From: Hyphomicrobium sp.
GTDB lineage: Bacteria; Pseudomonadota; Alphaproteobacteria; Rhizobiales; Hyphomicrobiaceae
Direction: 5' to 3'
DNA: 64,000 nucleotides
NCBI GenBank assembly: GCA_022843145.1
Contig: JALHOF010000006.1
Coordinates: 124,001 to 188,000, forward strand
The translations under genes were made by a program, and so were the position numbers. Positions within the stretch are counted from its first letter, which is position 1. Each line of letters opens with the position of its first letter. The notes under the pieces were generated by a model that was not told the origin of the DNA, ran no database searches, and saw only the letters and a list, made by a program, of their open reading frames with translations. Positions 18,808 through 29,043 of the stretch are shown here, one piece after another.

Positions 18808-20221
18808 GGCGTGGACCCAGCTGCTGGGGACAACGACGTTCCGGCTAGCCTCGGGCATCGTTGCTCTCTTCGTCGTTGCGGCCGCCGTGATCGTCTGGCT
18901 CCTGCATGCGCAGACGAACGCCGCGTTGACCGAACAAGTGCTCGCGGGATTGAGAGCAGAGGCTGAATCACTATCAGCAATGTCGCGGGACGGAGGCACA
19001 GAGGCACTGGACCGCGCCATCAGAGAGCGGAGCTTTCCGCATTCGACACAGCTCTATTCGCTCACCGACATGGCCGGCGCCCAGTTGGCCGGAAACCTCG
19101 CCGGGGTGCCGCCCGAAATTCGTGGGGAGACCGGCGGCGGCGTCTTCCGGTATCGACCGTCGGGAGTGCCAGATGCGGTTCCACGGCTCGCCGTCGCGAT
19201 CCCCGTCAAGGCCGGACCCGATCGGCGGCTGATCGTTGGCCGTGACATCGAGGAGCAGCGCGGATTTGCAGAGCGTGTCCGGCTAATCTTCCTCTATGGC
19301 TTCGGCGGACTGGCATTGGCGGGATTGGCGGGCGGGCTGTTGATGAGCCGCGTCGTCGTACGCCGCATCGGCGAGATCAACGCCGCGGCGCATTCGATCA
19401 TGGAAGGCAATCTGGAACGGCGGATCGAGACGCGCGGCTCCGGCGACGAGATCGATGGGCTGGCGGAAAATCTCAACGCGATGCTGGATCGCATTGAGCA
19501 GTTGATGGGCGGCCTGCGCGAGGTTTCCGACAATATCGCGCACGATCTGAAGACGCCGCTGACGCGCCTCCGAAGCCGGGCGGAAGCGGCGCTGCGCGGC
19601 AACGGCGGTGACGAGGGCTACCGCGACGGGCTCGTACGTATCCTCGAGGAAGCCGACGAGCTCATCAAGACGTTCAATGCGCTTTTGCTTATTGCCCGGC
19701 TGGAGGCAGGGGCGATCGAGGAGAACATGGAGGCGTTCGACCTCTCGGAACTCGTTCGGGATGTCGCCGAACTCTACGAGCCGGTGGCGGACGAGGCCGG
19801 TCTCAAACTGACTGTCGACGCAGCGGCAAGGCCCCGGATCAAGGCCAATCGCCAGTTGATCGGACAGGCCGTTGCCAATCTCGTCGACAACGCGATCAAG
19901 TACGGGGCTGCGACCCATACGCGCGAATTTGCGGCTGCGGCGATCGGCGTCCGTGTGGCAGAGGTTGCGAATGGCGTCGAGATCTCCGTTGCCGATCGCG
20001 GGCCGGGCATCGCGCGCGAAGATCGCGAGCGGGCCCTGAAGCGCTTCGTCCGGTTGGAGCGCAGCCGCACCAAACCAGGGACGGGACTGGGCTTGAGCCT
20101 GGTGGCAGCGGTGACGAGGATTCATGGCGGCGCCGTCCGGCTCGCCGATAGCGCTCCGGGCACCGCCACGCCTGGCCTCAAGGTGGTTGTCTGGCTGCCC
20201 AAGCGGCTTTATTGCGAGTAG
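18791..20221 (+). CDS. HAMP-containing sensor histidine kinase
   Basis: This 476-residue kinase starts at a GTG inside the regulator gene. TM1 is at about residues 18-38, a periplasmic sensor of about 120 residues follows, then TM2 (LIFLYGFGGLALAGLAGGLL), a HAMP domain, and the H-box DNIAHDLKTPLTRLR. N-box (AVANLVDNAIKYG), G1 (DRGPGIA) and G2 (GTGLGLSLVAAV) are intact. It is the partner of the regulator at 18127. The signal it senses is not visible from sequence. Confidence 0.92.
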   Translation: MSAQSKAWTQLLGTTTFRLASGIVALFVVAAAVIVWLLHAQTNAALTEQVLAGLRAEAESLSAMSRDGGTEALDRAIRERSFPHSTQLYSLTDMAGAQLAGNLAGVPPEIRGETGGGVFRYRPSGVPDAVPRLAVAIPVKAGPDRRLIVGRDIEEQRGFAERVRLIFLYGFGGLALAGLAGGLLMSRVVVRRIGEINAAAHSIMEGNLERRIETRGSGDEIDGLAENLNAMLDRIEQLMGGLREVSDNIAHDLKTPLTRLRSRAEAALRGNGGDEGYRDGLVRILEEADELIKTFNALLLIARLEAGAIEENMEAFDLSELVRDVAELYEPVADEAGLKLTVDAAARPRIKANRQLIGQAVANLVDNAIKYGAATHTREFAAAAIGVRVAEVANGVEISVADRGPGIAREDRERALKRFVRLERSRTKPGTGLGLSLVAAVTRIHGGAVRLADSAPGTATPGLKVVVWLPKRLYCE

Positions 20222-20248
20222 CGTTGCAAACGCCGTTTCTCGGGGGCA

Positions 20249-23203
20249 GTGGCTATGGATCGTTCGGCGGAGGCTCAATCGGGGTTTGCAGGGCGAATTG
20301 TCGAGTGGCCGGTGTCCGACCCTACTGGCCCGGCGGCATCGGTCTTGGGCGAACTGATCGAGTTGGCTGGCGGCGATCCGGCGCTCGGCGGGCTCGCCGC
20401 CCAATTGCAGGATCCGAAGGTCATTGCTCTTTTGCGGGGAACCATCAGTGGTTCACCTTACCTCAAGAGCCTCGTCATGCGTGATCCCGCTCGACTGGAG
20501 CGCATCCTCACGCAAAGCCCCGAGGAGACGTTCGAGAACTGGCGGCGCGACCTCGAATCGACTCTCTCCTCGGTCGAGACGCTTGCAGACGCGATGCAAG
20601 CCGTTCGTGAGTTCAAATCGAACGTCGCGCTTCTGACAGCGTTGTCTGACCTTGCGGGCGTTTGGCCAGTGATGACGGTGACGCAGGTTCTCACCGAGAC
20701 GGCCGATGCGACACTCGGTGGCGGCATCCGCTTCTTGTTCCGGAAAGCGGCGGAGAAGGGCGACTGGCTGCCGGAAGATCCAGAACGCGCGGAGTTTGGC
20801 TCGGGGTACATCGTACTCGGCATGGGCAAGTACGGCGCGGGTGAACTCAACTACTCGAGCGATATCGACCTGATCGTGTTCTATGATCTCGAGCGGTTGC
20901 GCTTGAAGGCAGGGCTCGAACCGCAGCTCTTTTTCGTGCGGCTGACCCGCGATGTCGTTCGCATCATGGATGAGCGCACTCAGCACGGCTACGTCTTCCG
21001 CACCGATCTCCGGCTCAGGCCCGACGCAGGCGCAACGCAGATCGCGATGTCGACGGATTCCGCCCTCCACTACTACGAGGCTTTCGGCCAAAACTGGGAG
21101 CGCGCGGCGATGATCAAGGCGCGCGCGGTTGCAGGCGACCTGGAGGCCGGCAATCTCCTGCTGCAGGATCTCGCCCCGTTCGTCTGGCGCAAATATCTCG
21201 ATTTCGCGGCGATCGCCGATGTCCATGCGATGAAGCGGCAGATTCATGCCTTTCGAGGTTTCGGCGGCATCGCGGTCGCCGGGCACAACGTCAAGCTCGG
21301 GCGCGGCGGCATTCGCGAAATCGAGTTCTTCGCTCAGACACAGCAGTTAATCGCGGGCGGACGGCAGCCTCAGCTCCGGTCACGGGAGACGCTCGTCACG
21401 CTCGCCAGCCTCGTCGATAAGCAATGGATCACGGGAACCGTCGAAGCGGAGCTCGTCACGGCTTATAAATTCCTGCGCCGGGTCGAGCATCGACTGCAGA
21501 TGGTGACGGACGAGCAGACGCACGAGATGCCGGAGGCGGACGATGCCCTTGAGCGGTTCGCGCGGTTTGCAGGGTATCAGACGGTCGAGGACCTCGCAGC
21601 CGCGATGATACCGGTCCTCGAGACAGTGCAGCGGCACTACGCAGCGCTGTTCGAGGACATGCCGGAGCTGACCGCGAACAGCTCGAATATGGTGTTCGCT
21701 GGCGAGGACGATGATCCCGCGACGGTCGAAGCGCTGAAGAAAATGGGCTTCAAGCAGCCGAGCCAGGTTCTGGCGACGGTGCGCGGCTGGCATCACGGTC
21801 GTAGCCGCGCGGTGCGTAGCGCGCGCTCGCGCGAGCGTTTGACGGAAGTTCAGCCTTTGTTGATTCAGGCGCTGTCGGAGACGACTGATCCAGACCGGGC
21901 GCTGATGGCATTCGATCGCTTCGTCTCGGAGTTGCCGGATGGCGTGCAGCTCTTCTCGCTGCTGCGCGCCAACCCGAAGCTGCTGCGGCTCGTCGCGGAC
22001 ATCATGGGGACGGCCCCGCGTCTTGCCAGTATCCTGTCGCGGCGCCGGCGGTTGCTGGATGCTGTTCTCGACCCGCGAACGTTTGCCAATCTGCCGTCAG
22101 CCGCCGAGATCGACGACGTACTATCTAAAGAGATTGCCGACGCCGAGGACATGCAGGAGGCGCTCGACCGCGCGCGTGTGGTCGGCAGCGAACAAGCTTT
22201 CCTGGTGGGAATTCGCGTGCTGTCGGGTTCGATCAACGCCAACCAGGCGGGGCAAGCCTATGCACTCCTCGCCGAGCGGCAGATTGCTCGGCTTCAGGAA
22301 ACGGTAGAGCGCGAACTCGAAAAGACGCATGGCAAAGTTCCCGGCGGCGCGGCATCGGTGCTGGCCATGGGCAAGCTCGGCGGCCGCGAAATGACGGCAT
22401 CGTCTGATCTCGATCTGATCGTGGTCTACGACTACGACGAGGCGGCGGCGATGTCGTCCGGCTTAAAGCCGCTCGCTCCGAGCCAGTACTTCGCGCGGCT
22501 GACGCAACGTCTGATCGCGGCGCTGTCCGCGCCAACCGCCGAGGGCACGCTTTACGAAGTCGACATGCGGCTCAGGCCGTCGGGCCAAAAGGGACCGCTC
22601 GCCACGCAACTCTCGAGTTTTGTCGACTACCAGGGAAAGGACGCGTGGACCTGGGAGCATCTCGCCTTGACGCGGGCTCGGGTGCTCACTGGTCCAGCGG
22701 ATTTCCGTGCGCGCGTCGAGGCTGCGATCCGAACCGCGCTGTTGACCCCGCGCGACCGTTTGAAGACGGCCGCGGACGTCCGCGACATGCGAGAGCGCAT
22801 CGCGGCAGAAAAGGGCACGGACAGCATCTGGGATTTGAAGCAGGTCCGCGGGGGGCTCGTGGACATCGAGTTCATGGCGCAATATCTCCAGCTCATTCAT
22901 GCGCCGTCGCACCCGGATGTGCTCGACACGAATACGCTCGGGGCCTACCAGAAACTGGCGAGAGCGGGGATCTTGCTGCCGGAGCACGCGGATATTCTCA
23001 TTCCCGCGGTACGGCTGGTGCACGATCTCACGCAGATCCTGCGACTGTGTCTCGACGGGCCATTTGACCCGTCCATGGCGCCGCCGGGCCTCAAGGATCT
23101 GATGGCGCGTGCTGGCGACGTGCCGAGCTTTGCGTCGCTCGAGACCCGGCTCAAATCGACGCTCGACAGCGTGGCACACTTGTTCCCGGTGCTGGTCGTT
23201 TGA
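20249..23203 (+). CDS. glnE: Bifunctional glutamine synthetase adenylyltransferase/adenylyl-removing enzyme
   Basis: The 984-residue protein has the two nucleotidyltransferase halves of GlnE: GMGKYGAGELNYSSDIDL in the N-terminal deadenylylase half and AMGKLGGREMTASSDLDL in the C-terminal adenylylase half, with FLRRVEHRLQMVTDEQTH between. It adenylylates or deadenylylates glutamine synthetase in response to PII and glutamine. The start can be GTG 20249 or ATG 20255 two codons later. It lies 27 bases after the kinase gene and ends 4 bases from a convergent gene. Confidence 0.97.
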   Translation: MAMDRSAEAQSGFAGRIVEWPVSDPTGPAASVLGELIELAGGDPALGGLAAQLQDPKVIALLRGTISGSPYLKSLVMRDPARLERILTQSPEETFENWRRDLESTLSSVETLADAMQAVREFKSNVALLTALSDLAGVWPVMTVTQVLTETADATLGGGIRFLFRKAAEKGDWLPEDPERAEFGSGYIVLGMGKYGAGELNYSSDIDLIVFYDLERLRLKAGLEPQLFFVRLTRDVVRIMDERTQHGYVFRTDLRLRPDAGATQIAMSTDSALHYYEAFGQNWERAAMIKARAVAGDLEAGNLLLQDLAPFVWRKYLDFAAIADVHAMKRQIHAFRGFGGIAVAGHNVKLGRGGIREIEFFAQTQQLIAGGRQPQLRSRETLVTLASLVDKQWITGTVEAELVTAYKFLRRVEHRLQMVTDEQTHEMPEADDALERFARFAGYQTVEDLAAAMIPVLETVQRHYAALFEDMPELTANSSNMVFAGEDDDPATVEALKKMGFKQPSQVLATVRGWHHGRSRAVRSARSRERLTEVQPLLIQALSETTDPDRALMAFDRFVSELPDGVQLFSLLRANPKLLRLVADIMGTAPRLASILSRRRRLLDAVLDPRTFANLPSAAEIDDVLSKEIADAEDMQEALDRARVVGSEQAFLVGIRVLSGSINANQAGQAYALLAERQIARLQETVERELEKTHGKVPGGAASVLAMGKLGGREMTASSDLDLIVVYDYDEAAAMSSGLKPLAPSQYFARLTQRLIAALSAPTAEGTLYEVDMRLRPSGQKGPLATQLSSFVDYQGKDAWTWEHLALTRARVLTGPADFRARVEAAIRTALLTPRDRLKTAADVRDMRERIAAEKGTDSIWDLKQVRGGLVDIEFMAQYLQLIHAPSHPDVLDTNTLGAYQKLARAGILLPEHADILIPAVRLVHDLTQILRLCLDGPFDPSMAPPGLKDLMARAGDVPSFASLETRLKSTLDSVAHLFPVLVV

Positions 23204-23207
23204 TCGG

Positions 23208-24323
23208 CTAGACGAGCGCAGGCTGCTGCAACATGCCGGGTCTTGCCGCGAAGAAATCGGCTTGATCGGCGCGTTCGAGATAGGTCGTCGCGCGCCAACC
23301 CGATTGCTCGCTGAGATGTTCGATGAGCGGTGCGCCGTGAAACTCGAGCAATGTGCGGGCGAGGCAAACGTCGAGGCTGCCCGGCTCGCGCAGGGCTTGG
23401 CTGGGCGCGTAGGGAACCGAAATGATGACACCGATCTGGCCGAAATCGAACTGTGCGGCAAGCTTGATCGACGATCCGGGAGCCGAGCGGGTCAGTGCCT
23501 CCGACATCAGATTTACGAGCACCTGACGAATACTGCGGCGGTCGCACACGATCTCGGTTCCGGCAGGGACGGCGATTTCGAGCGCTACGCCCTTGGTTTG
23601 CGGCAGCCGTCCAAAAAAAGCCCACGCATCATTCGCCACATCGGCAAAGTCGGTCACGTCGCACGCGGCCTTTTGGGATGACGCAGTGAGGAGCGACGTG
23701 ACGGCGAGAGTGTCTTCTGCCGACTTGAGGAGATCGCGGCCGCTCTCGTGAATGTGCCGCGCGTACTCCTGATAGCGATGATGGCCGAGCGGGCCGAAGG
23801 TCCCGCGATCCATCAAGTCCGAAAAGCCGAGAACGGCGTTGAGCGGCGTGCGCAATTCGTGGCTCACCCTCGCCATCAGATCAGCCCAGTCGGGGTTGTG
23901 GGCATTGGGCCGAAACGTGCAGGTCCGAACTCCGAGCGAAGGCGCTTCGACGCGCGCTGCGGAATGCGTCGTGGAAGGCGCTGGTTCGGATTGGATGGCC
24001 GCTGGAGGAACGAAGCAAACGGGGCTTGCGCGTGTCTCTTGAGATCCAGTGGTGGTTTGGCCGATTCGGCTCCGGATCGCGGCAACCGCGGCGGCGAGCA
24101 GGGCCATTCCACTCAGAAGAAGAAGCGCGCCCGCCTCCGGTGTGGCGAAGGCCGGCGACAGGATCGCGATCAAGAAGAGGTGGCCGACAGCGAGCGCAGG
24201 CACGGCGGCGGCAATGAATTTAGTGTCTGTTATCAGCAGCCTAAGATGGTTGGGAGTTAAGGCCCGCTGGGCTTCCTTGCGGATGCCGCGTGCCCACGGA
24301 TCGGCGGACGTTGTCCACGTCAT
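23208..24323 (-). CDS. Histidine kinase-like protein with degenerate ATPase domain
   Basis: Started at ATG (24323), which has GAGGG six bases upstream, the protein has 371 residues. Two hydrophobic stretches (residues about 36-56 and 63-83) form a membrane anchor with almost no periplasmic loop. The H-box is intact: His155 in VSHELRTPLNAVLGFSDLM. The HATPase part is poor: the N-box reads NLMSEALTRS with Glu where the Mg-binding Asn belongs, and no G1 DxGxG or G2 box is visible. It may act as a phosphotransfer or scaffold protein, like other pseudokinases of alphaproteobacterial cell-cycle circuits. This function is inference. Confidence 0.8.
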   Translation of the reverse strand: MTWTTSADPWARGIRKEAQRALTPNHLRLLITDTKFIAAAVPALAVGHLFLIAILSPAFATPEAGALLLLSGMALLAAAVAAIRSRIGQTTTGSQETRASPVCFVPPAAIQSEPAPSTTHSAARVEAPSLGVRTCTFRPNAHNPDWADLMARVSHELRTPLNAVLGFSDLMDRGTFGPLGHHRYQEYARHIHESGRDLLKSAEDTLAVTSLLTASSQKAACDVTDFADVANDAWAFFGRLPQTKGVALEIAVPAGTEIVCDRRSIRQVLVNLMSEALTRSAPGSSIKLAAQFDFGQIGVIISVPYAPSQALREPGSLDVCLARTLLEFHGAPLIEHLSEQSGWRATTYLERADQADFFAARPGMLQQPALV

Positions 24324-24463
24324 CCTCGTCCCTCGCAAATTTTAGATTGTGCCCCGTGTGACCCGGCAGCCCCGTACAAGCCGAATCACAGCTATACTTC
24401 ACACTATGCCGAATCGGCTGTCGAGGGAGTTTAAATGGTGGCAACCTTATGGCGCGCGTTGCC

Positions 24464-27112
24464 CTAAGTTTCGAGCATCCGGGACACGATTTCGAAGACG
24501 TCGCGCGACAATTCCGGTGCCTTGGACACGTGCTGCAAGGCCTTCTTGACCTTTGATCGCCGTCCGGTTTCAAGCGTGCGCCACGACTTGAAACTACCCA
24601 ACAATCGCGCGGCAATCTGCGGGTTGAAGCGATCGAGCAACAGGACTTGTTCGATGACGAACTCGTAGCCCGCTCCGTCCGGCCGATTGAACTGCAGAGG
24701 GTTCTGCAACGCGAACGCTCCGATGAGTGCGCGCACCTTGTTGGGTGCCGTGAGGGCGAACTTCGGATGTCGGGTCAGTGCGCGCACGTCGTCGAGGGCT
24801 CGCGGCAGGGGCGAAAGCGCTTGAACGGAGAACCACGTGTCGATGACGAGGTGATCGTCGGCCCAGCGATCGTAGAAGTGATCGAGCGCCTTCTGCCGTT
24901 CAGGCGTGTCGGTCTGGCAGAGCGTGCCGAGCGCGTGCGCCTGTTCGGTCATGTTGTTGGATCTGAAATAGTGATCTGCGGCACGCGCGTGGTCGTCCAC
25001 GGAACCGCGCGAAGTCAGAAGCGTGAGGGTGGCGTTGCGCAATGCGCGGCGGCCCGCTGAAGCGGCGTCGGGTGAGAACCGTCCGCGTCCGGCCATATCC
25101 GAATAGAGTGCTTCGAGCGTGTCGCCGAGCGTGCGGCCCACGAGCCGCGCCAATTGACTGTGGGCCCGGGCGATATGGCCCGGATCGACGTTGCGGCCGA
25201 GTTCTCGGGCGACGTCCGATTGGCTCGGCAGCTTCAGGACCTCGGCGCGATAGGCGGGTTCGAGCGCATCCGATCGGATGATTTCGCCGAGCGCGCGGGC
25301 GAATCCGGCTCCGCGCGTCGATCGTTTGCCCTCCGCCAATGCGCTGACGATCTGCACGATGGTGCGTGTCGCGTAGGAGTTGGCCGCTTGCCAGCGATTG
25401 AAAAGATCGCTGTCGTTGGCCATCAGAAACTCGAGGTCGCGGTCGGCAAGATCGACGGTCAGGGTCACCGGTGCAGAAAATCCGCGCAGCATCGACAACA
25501 CGGGGCGCTTCGGGATGTCGATGAACCGGAACGTCTGGCTGCGTCGTGTGACGTCCAAGACGCCATCCGGTACGGGTCCGCCGTCCTCCAGAACGAGGTC
25601 AAGATCGGCGCCATTGCCGCCGATCAGTCCGATGCGGACGGGGATGTGCAGGGGCGACTTCCGCTGCTCGCCCGGGGTCGCGGGCAGCACTTGATCGATG
25701 CGCAGTTCGACGGTTCGCGCCGTGCGGTCATGCGACATCGCGCAGACGAGGCCGGGTGTCCCGGCTTGACTGTGCCAGAGCTTGAAGTGGCTGAGGTCGC
25801 GACCGCTCGCTTGTTCGAAGCAGGCTATGAAATCCTCGATTGTCGCCGCGGTGCCGTCATGACGATCGAAGTAGGTGTCGAGCCCCGCATGGAATGCGTC
25901 CGGGCCAAGGATCGTTTCGATCATGCGGACCAGTTCCGCGCCTTTTTCGTAGACGGTCGCGGTATAGAAATTGTTGATCTCGATGTAGCTCTCCGGACGG
26001 ACCGGATGGGCGAGTGGGCCTGCGTCCTCGGCGAACTGATGGGTGCGCAACTGGCGCACGTCGATAATGCGCTGGACCGCGCGGGATCGCTCGTCGCCGG
26101 AAAATTCCTGATCGCGATAAACCGTCAGACCTTCCTTCAGGCAGAGCTGGAACCAGTCGCGGCAGGTGATCCGATTGCCCGTCCAGTTGTGGAAATACTC
26201 GTGGGCGACCACGCTTTCGATGGCCTCGAACATCGTGTCGGTCGCCGTTTCGGCGCTGGCCAGTATCAGCCGGTCGTTAAAAATATTGAGCCCCTTATTC
26301 TCCATGGCTCCCATGTTGAAGTCTGAGACGGCGACGATGTTGAAGATGTCGAGATCGTACTCTCGGCCGAACCGCCGCTCGTCCCATGCCATCGAACGCT
26401 TCAGTGCATCCATTGCCCAGGCGGCGCGCGCTTCCTTGCCGTGCTCGACATAGATGTTGAGATCCACCTTCCGGCCCGACATCGTCGTGAAACGCGACGT
26501 GACAGGCGACAGATTGCCCGCGACGACGGCAAAGAGATAGCAGGGCTTGGGGTGCGGATCGCGCCAGATCGCGTAGTGGCGCTTGCCGCGCTGAAGGGTC
26601 CCGCGCTCGATCGGGTTGCCGTTCGCCAGCAGGATCGGCGCGATCTCGGTTTCGGCTTCGAGCCGCACCGAATAGACCGACAGCACGTCGGGCCGATCGA
26701 GAAAATAAGTCATGCGGCGGAAGCCTTGGGCCTCGCATTGCGTGCAGAAAATGCCGCGCGAGCGATACAAGCCTTGCAGGGCCTTGTTGCCGTCGGGGTT
26801 GACAGTGGTCACGATCTCGAGCGTGAACGGCTTGGCTGGCGGCGCGTTGATCGTCAACGAGACGTCGTCGCGCTTGTAGGATCGCGGAGGCAGCTCCGCG
26901 CCATCGATGGCAATCCGGTCGAGCCGAAAGTGCTCGCCGTCGAGCACGAGAGTCTTATGGCTCCGGGCGTCGGGATTGGGTCTGACCTTGAGCTTGGCGC
27001 GGATTTGCGTCTCGGTCGCGTCGAGCGAAAACGCGAGGTCGACGGCATCGATGAGGTGGCTTGGCGGCTCGTAGTCGGAGAGACGGATGGTGCGCGGCGT
27101 TTCGGGCTTCAT
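24464..27112 (-). CDS. pepN: Aminopeptidase N (M1 family)
   Basis: The 882-residue protein is a full-length PepN of the E. coli type. It contains the substrate-recognition motif GAMENKGLNIF and the zinc motif VVAHEYFHNWTGNR with the downstream Glu in LKEGLTVYRDQEF. Start, length and the MKPETPRTIRLSDYEPP opening fit the family. The enzyme removes N-terminal residues from peptides in the cytoplasm. It stands alone on the minus strand; a weak GAGAG precedes the start. Confidence 0.96.
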   Translation of the reverse strand: MKPETPRTIRLSDYEPPSHLIDAVDLAFSLDATETQIRAKLKVRPNPDARSHKTLVLDGEHFRLDRIAIDGAELPPRSYKRDDVSLTINAPPAKPFTLEIVTTVNPDGNKALQGLYRSRGIFCTQCEAQGFRRMTYFLDRPDVLSVYSVRLEAETEIAPILLANGNPIERGTLQRGKRHYAIWRDPHPKPCYLFAVVAGNLSPVTSRFTTMSGRKVDLNIYVEHGKEARAAWAMDALKRSMAWDERRFGREYDLDIFNIVAVSDFNMGAMENKGLNIFNDRLILASAETATDTMFEAIESVVAHEYFHNWTGNRITCRDWFQLCLKEGLTVYRDQEFSGDERSRAVQRIIDVRQLRTHQFAEDAGPLAHPVRPESYIEINNFYTATVYEKGAELVRMIETILGPDAFHAGLDTYFDRHDGTAATIEDFIACFEQASGRDLSHFKLWHSQAGTPGLVCAMSHDRTARTVELRIDQVLPATPGEQRKSPLHIPVRIGLIGGNGADLDLVLEDGGPVPDGVLDVTRRSQTFRFIDIPKRPVLSMLRGFSAPVTLTVDLADRDLEFLMANDSDLFNRWQAANSYATRTIVQIVSALAEGKRSTRGAGFARALGEIIRSDALEPAYRAEVLKLPSQSDVARELGRNVDPGHIARAHSQLARLVGRTLGDTLEALYSDMAGRGRFSPDAASAGRRALRNATLTLLTSRGSVDDHARAADHYFRSNNMTEQAHALGTLCQTDTPERQKALDHFYDRWADDHLVIDTWFSVQALSPLPRALDDVRALTRHPKFALTAPNKVRALIGAFALQNPLQFNRPDGAGYEFVIEQVLLLDRFNPQIAARLLGSFKSWRTLETGRRSKVKKALQHVSKAPELSRDVFEIVSRMLET

Positions 27113-27310
27113 GTGGGCTCTCGTTGAAACGATGGGGGCGAGCCGCAGCGGCAGACCTCATGTCCGCGCGTCCGACGCAGCGCTTGGCCGCGATCGCAAC
27201 CGTGTGTTCGACCGGAATCTGATCACGATTATAGGCAACCGGAGTTGCTGCGTCACGCCTGCTCTGGCTGGGGCGCGATGCGGCGGTGCCTAGGGGCTAG
27301 GGGGACCACC

Positions 27311-27796
27311 TCAACGCGTGTCCGCCAATGCTCCCTTTTCGGCAAAGTTCACGATGAAACCAAAGCCGTGTCGTTCGAAGCCGAGCTTATCGTAGAACGC
27401 GTGCGCGTCCGCGCGGGCGACATGAGACGACAGCATGAGCTTGTAGCACCCGGCTGTCTCCGCCTCCGTCATGGCATGATGCATCATCAGCTTGCCGAGC
27501 CCTTGACCTTGCATGCGCTGGTCCACGCCGACCTGCTCCACGAGCGCCAAAGGTCGGCCGCTATGCGCGATGTTGTCCACCATCACGAGGGCGTATGTGC
27601 CGACCACGGAACCGTCGCGCTCGGCCACCCAGAGCCGGTAGGAAGGATAGCGGTTGAAGCGGGCAAAGATGTCGCGCGCAGCAGCCGCCGGTAGCGGGTT
27701 GCCCCCGTCGAGGCCGGTCTCGGCATAGAGCCGCTGAACTTCGGCGACATCGTCGATGGTCGCGAGGCGGATGCAGGTCGTGGATGGGTCCGCCAT
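27311..27796 (-). CDS. GNAT-family N-acetyltransferase
   Basis: The 161-residue protein has the GNAT fold. Motif A is VEQVGVDQRMQGQGLGKLMM, containing the acetyl-CoA loop R-x-x-G-x-G, and motif B is HVARADAHAFYDKLGFERHGF. Upstream GGGGAG supports the start at 27796. The substrate cannot be told from sequence. It stands alone between pepN and the hydrolase near soxB, reading on the minus strand. Confidence 0.88.
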   Translation of the reverse strand: MADPSTTCIRLATIDDVAEVQRLYAETGLDGGNPLPAAAARDIFARFNRYPSYRLWVAERDGSVVGTYALVMVDNIAHSGRPLALVEQVGVDQRMQGQGLGKLMMHHAMTEAETAGCYKLMLSSHVARADAHAFYDKLGFERHGFGFIVNFAEKGALADTR

Positions 27797-27929
27797 TGTC
27801 GTTTGCTCCCCGCGATTGAAGTCCGGCGCGGAGCATGGCTCTAGATTGGCCCATCGTCAAAGTCCCGGCATCGAACAGTGCCAAGGCGGCATGGATTGCG
27901 TCAGTGGCGAGGGAGCGCGGAAAGTACGA

Positions 27930-28886
27930 TCAGCCGGCGACGTAACGATATGCGCCGTCCTTGCGTTCAACGCGCGCGAGACCCGGCCAGGGCAGATGAT
28001 AGCCGAGGAGACCGATCTTGTCGGTCGCCAGCATGTCCAGCACGCGCTTTCGCGTCGCCGCGCCCTGTTCCCTGTTTTCGTCAGGGCCCCATAGCCAATC
28101 CGGCCGCGCGAACGACACGACCGGATTTCCCAAGACGTCACCGCCAACGAGCAGTTGATTGGTTCCCGATTTGACCAAGACCGAGACGTGCCCCGGGGTG
28201 TGTCCTGCGGTATCGACAAGAGAAATGCCGGGCAATATCTCGGCGCCAGATTTCTGCATGTCGAAACGCTCGGCCAGATCCTTGAGCCGTCGCGCTGATC
28301 CGAGTGCCACGCCCTTCATCGCTTCCGGGACCTTCGTCGGCGTATCGGGGTTCATCCAGTAGTCGAACTCGGTCGCGGTGATGATGTGCTTTGCCTTCGG
28401 GAAGCGCGAGCCGCCATCGAAAGGATCGACGACTCCCCAAAGATGATCGGCGTGGGCGTGTGTGAAGATGACGTGCGTGACGCTGTCCGGTGTGATACCG
28501 GCGAGTTCCAGGTTTTCCGGCAGCTTGCCGACCGTCGGCATGAAATCCGTGCCACCGCCGCTGTCGATGACGACAGTCGCAGCCCCGGTCTTGATGACGG
28601 TCACGTTCATCTGCCCGGCCATGCCTACCGGCTCGCTGCCGTGCGACTTGTAGAGTGCTTCGGCCTCATCTTTCGGCGTCGTCGGCAGCACGAACGACAT
28701 CGGCAACGTGAAGCTTCCGTCCGACACCACGGTGATCTCGAACGCGCCGTGTTTGAACGTGTGCGAGCCTTTGACGTCGCGCGCGCGCGCGGCTGGCCAG
28801 AGCGCGGGTAGAGGCGCCAATGCAGCCGCCGATCCGAGTAGAGACAGCGCGGACCGGCGAGACAAGCGGGCGTTCGTTAGCGTCAT
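27930..28886 (-). CDS. Tat-exported metallo-beta-lactamase-fold hydrolase (methyl-parathion-hydrolase-like)
   Basis: Start at 28886 is supported by AAAGG upstream and gives 318 residues; the open frame continues upstream, but without a signal. A twin-arginine signal (LSRRSALSLLG) leads the protein. The zinc motif is FTHAHADHLWG, then DTAGHTPGH and GGDVLGNP. GAFEITVVSDGSFTLP near the mature N-terminus and YHLPWPGLARVERKDGAYRY at the end match the methyl parathion hydrolase subfamily. It follows soxB on the same strand after 157 bases. A role in sulfur metabolism is suggested by position only. Confidence 0.85.
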   Translation of the reverse strand: MTLTNARLSRRSALSLLGSAAALAPLPALWPAARARDVKGSHTFKHGAFEITVVSDGSFTLPMSFVLPTTPKDEAEALYKSHGSEPVGMAGQMNVTVIKTGAATVVIDSGGGTDFMPTVGKLPENLELAGITPDSVTHVIFTHAHADHLWGVVDPFDGGSRFPKAKHIITATEFDYWMNPDTPTKVPEAMKGVALGSARRLKDLAERFDMQKSGAEILPGISLVDTAGHTPGHVSVLVKSGTNQLLVGGDVLGNPVVSFARPDWLWGPDENREQGAATRKRVLDMLATDKIGLLGYHLPWPGLARVERKDGAYRYVAG

Positions 28887-29043
28887 AGCGAGAGTGCCTT
28901 TCAACGGTCGGTGCTGTGTTGTTGCGCGTGATGATGCTTGCGCCACAGAGAACAGTCGCTGAAGCAAGGCGAGCCGGCTCGTGCGACATCGGCGGATGAT
29001 AAGAGGACCGGCGGGGGCGCGGCAACAGCCTGCCCCCCGATCC

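Noticed and set aside
24349-24549. Small plus-strand frame of 66 codons between the pseudokinase and pepN
   Set aside because: Most of it runs over the end of pepN, it has no ribosome-binding site and no recognisable content.
25154-26326. A 390-codon plus-strand frame within pepN
   Set aside because: pepN is complete with GAMEN and HEYFHNW motifs; the antisense frame shows no family feature.
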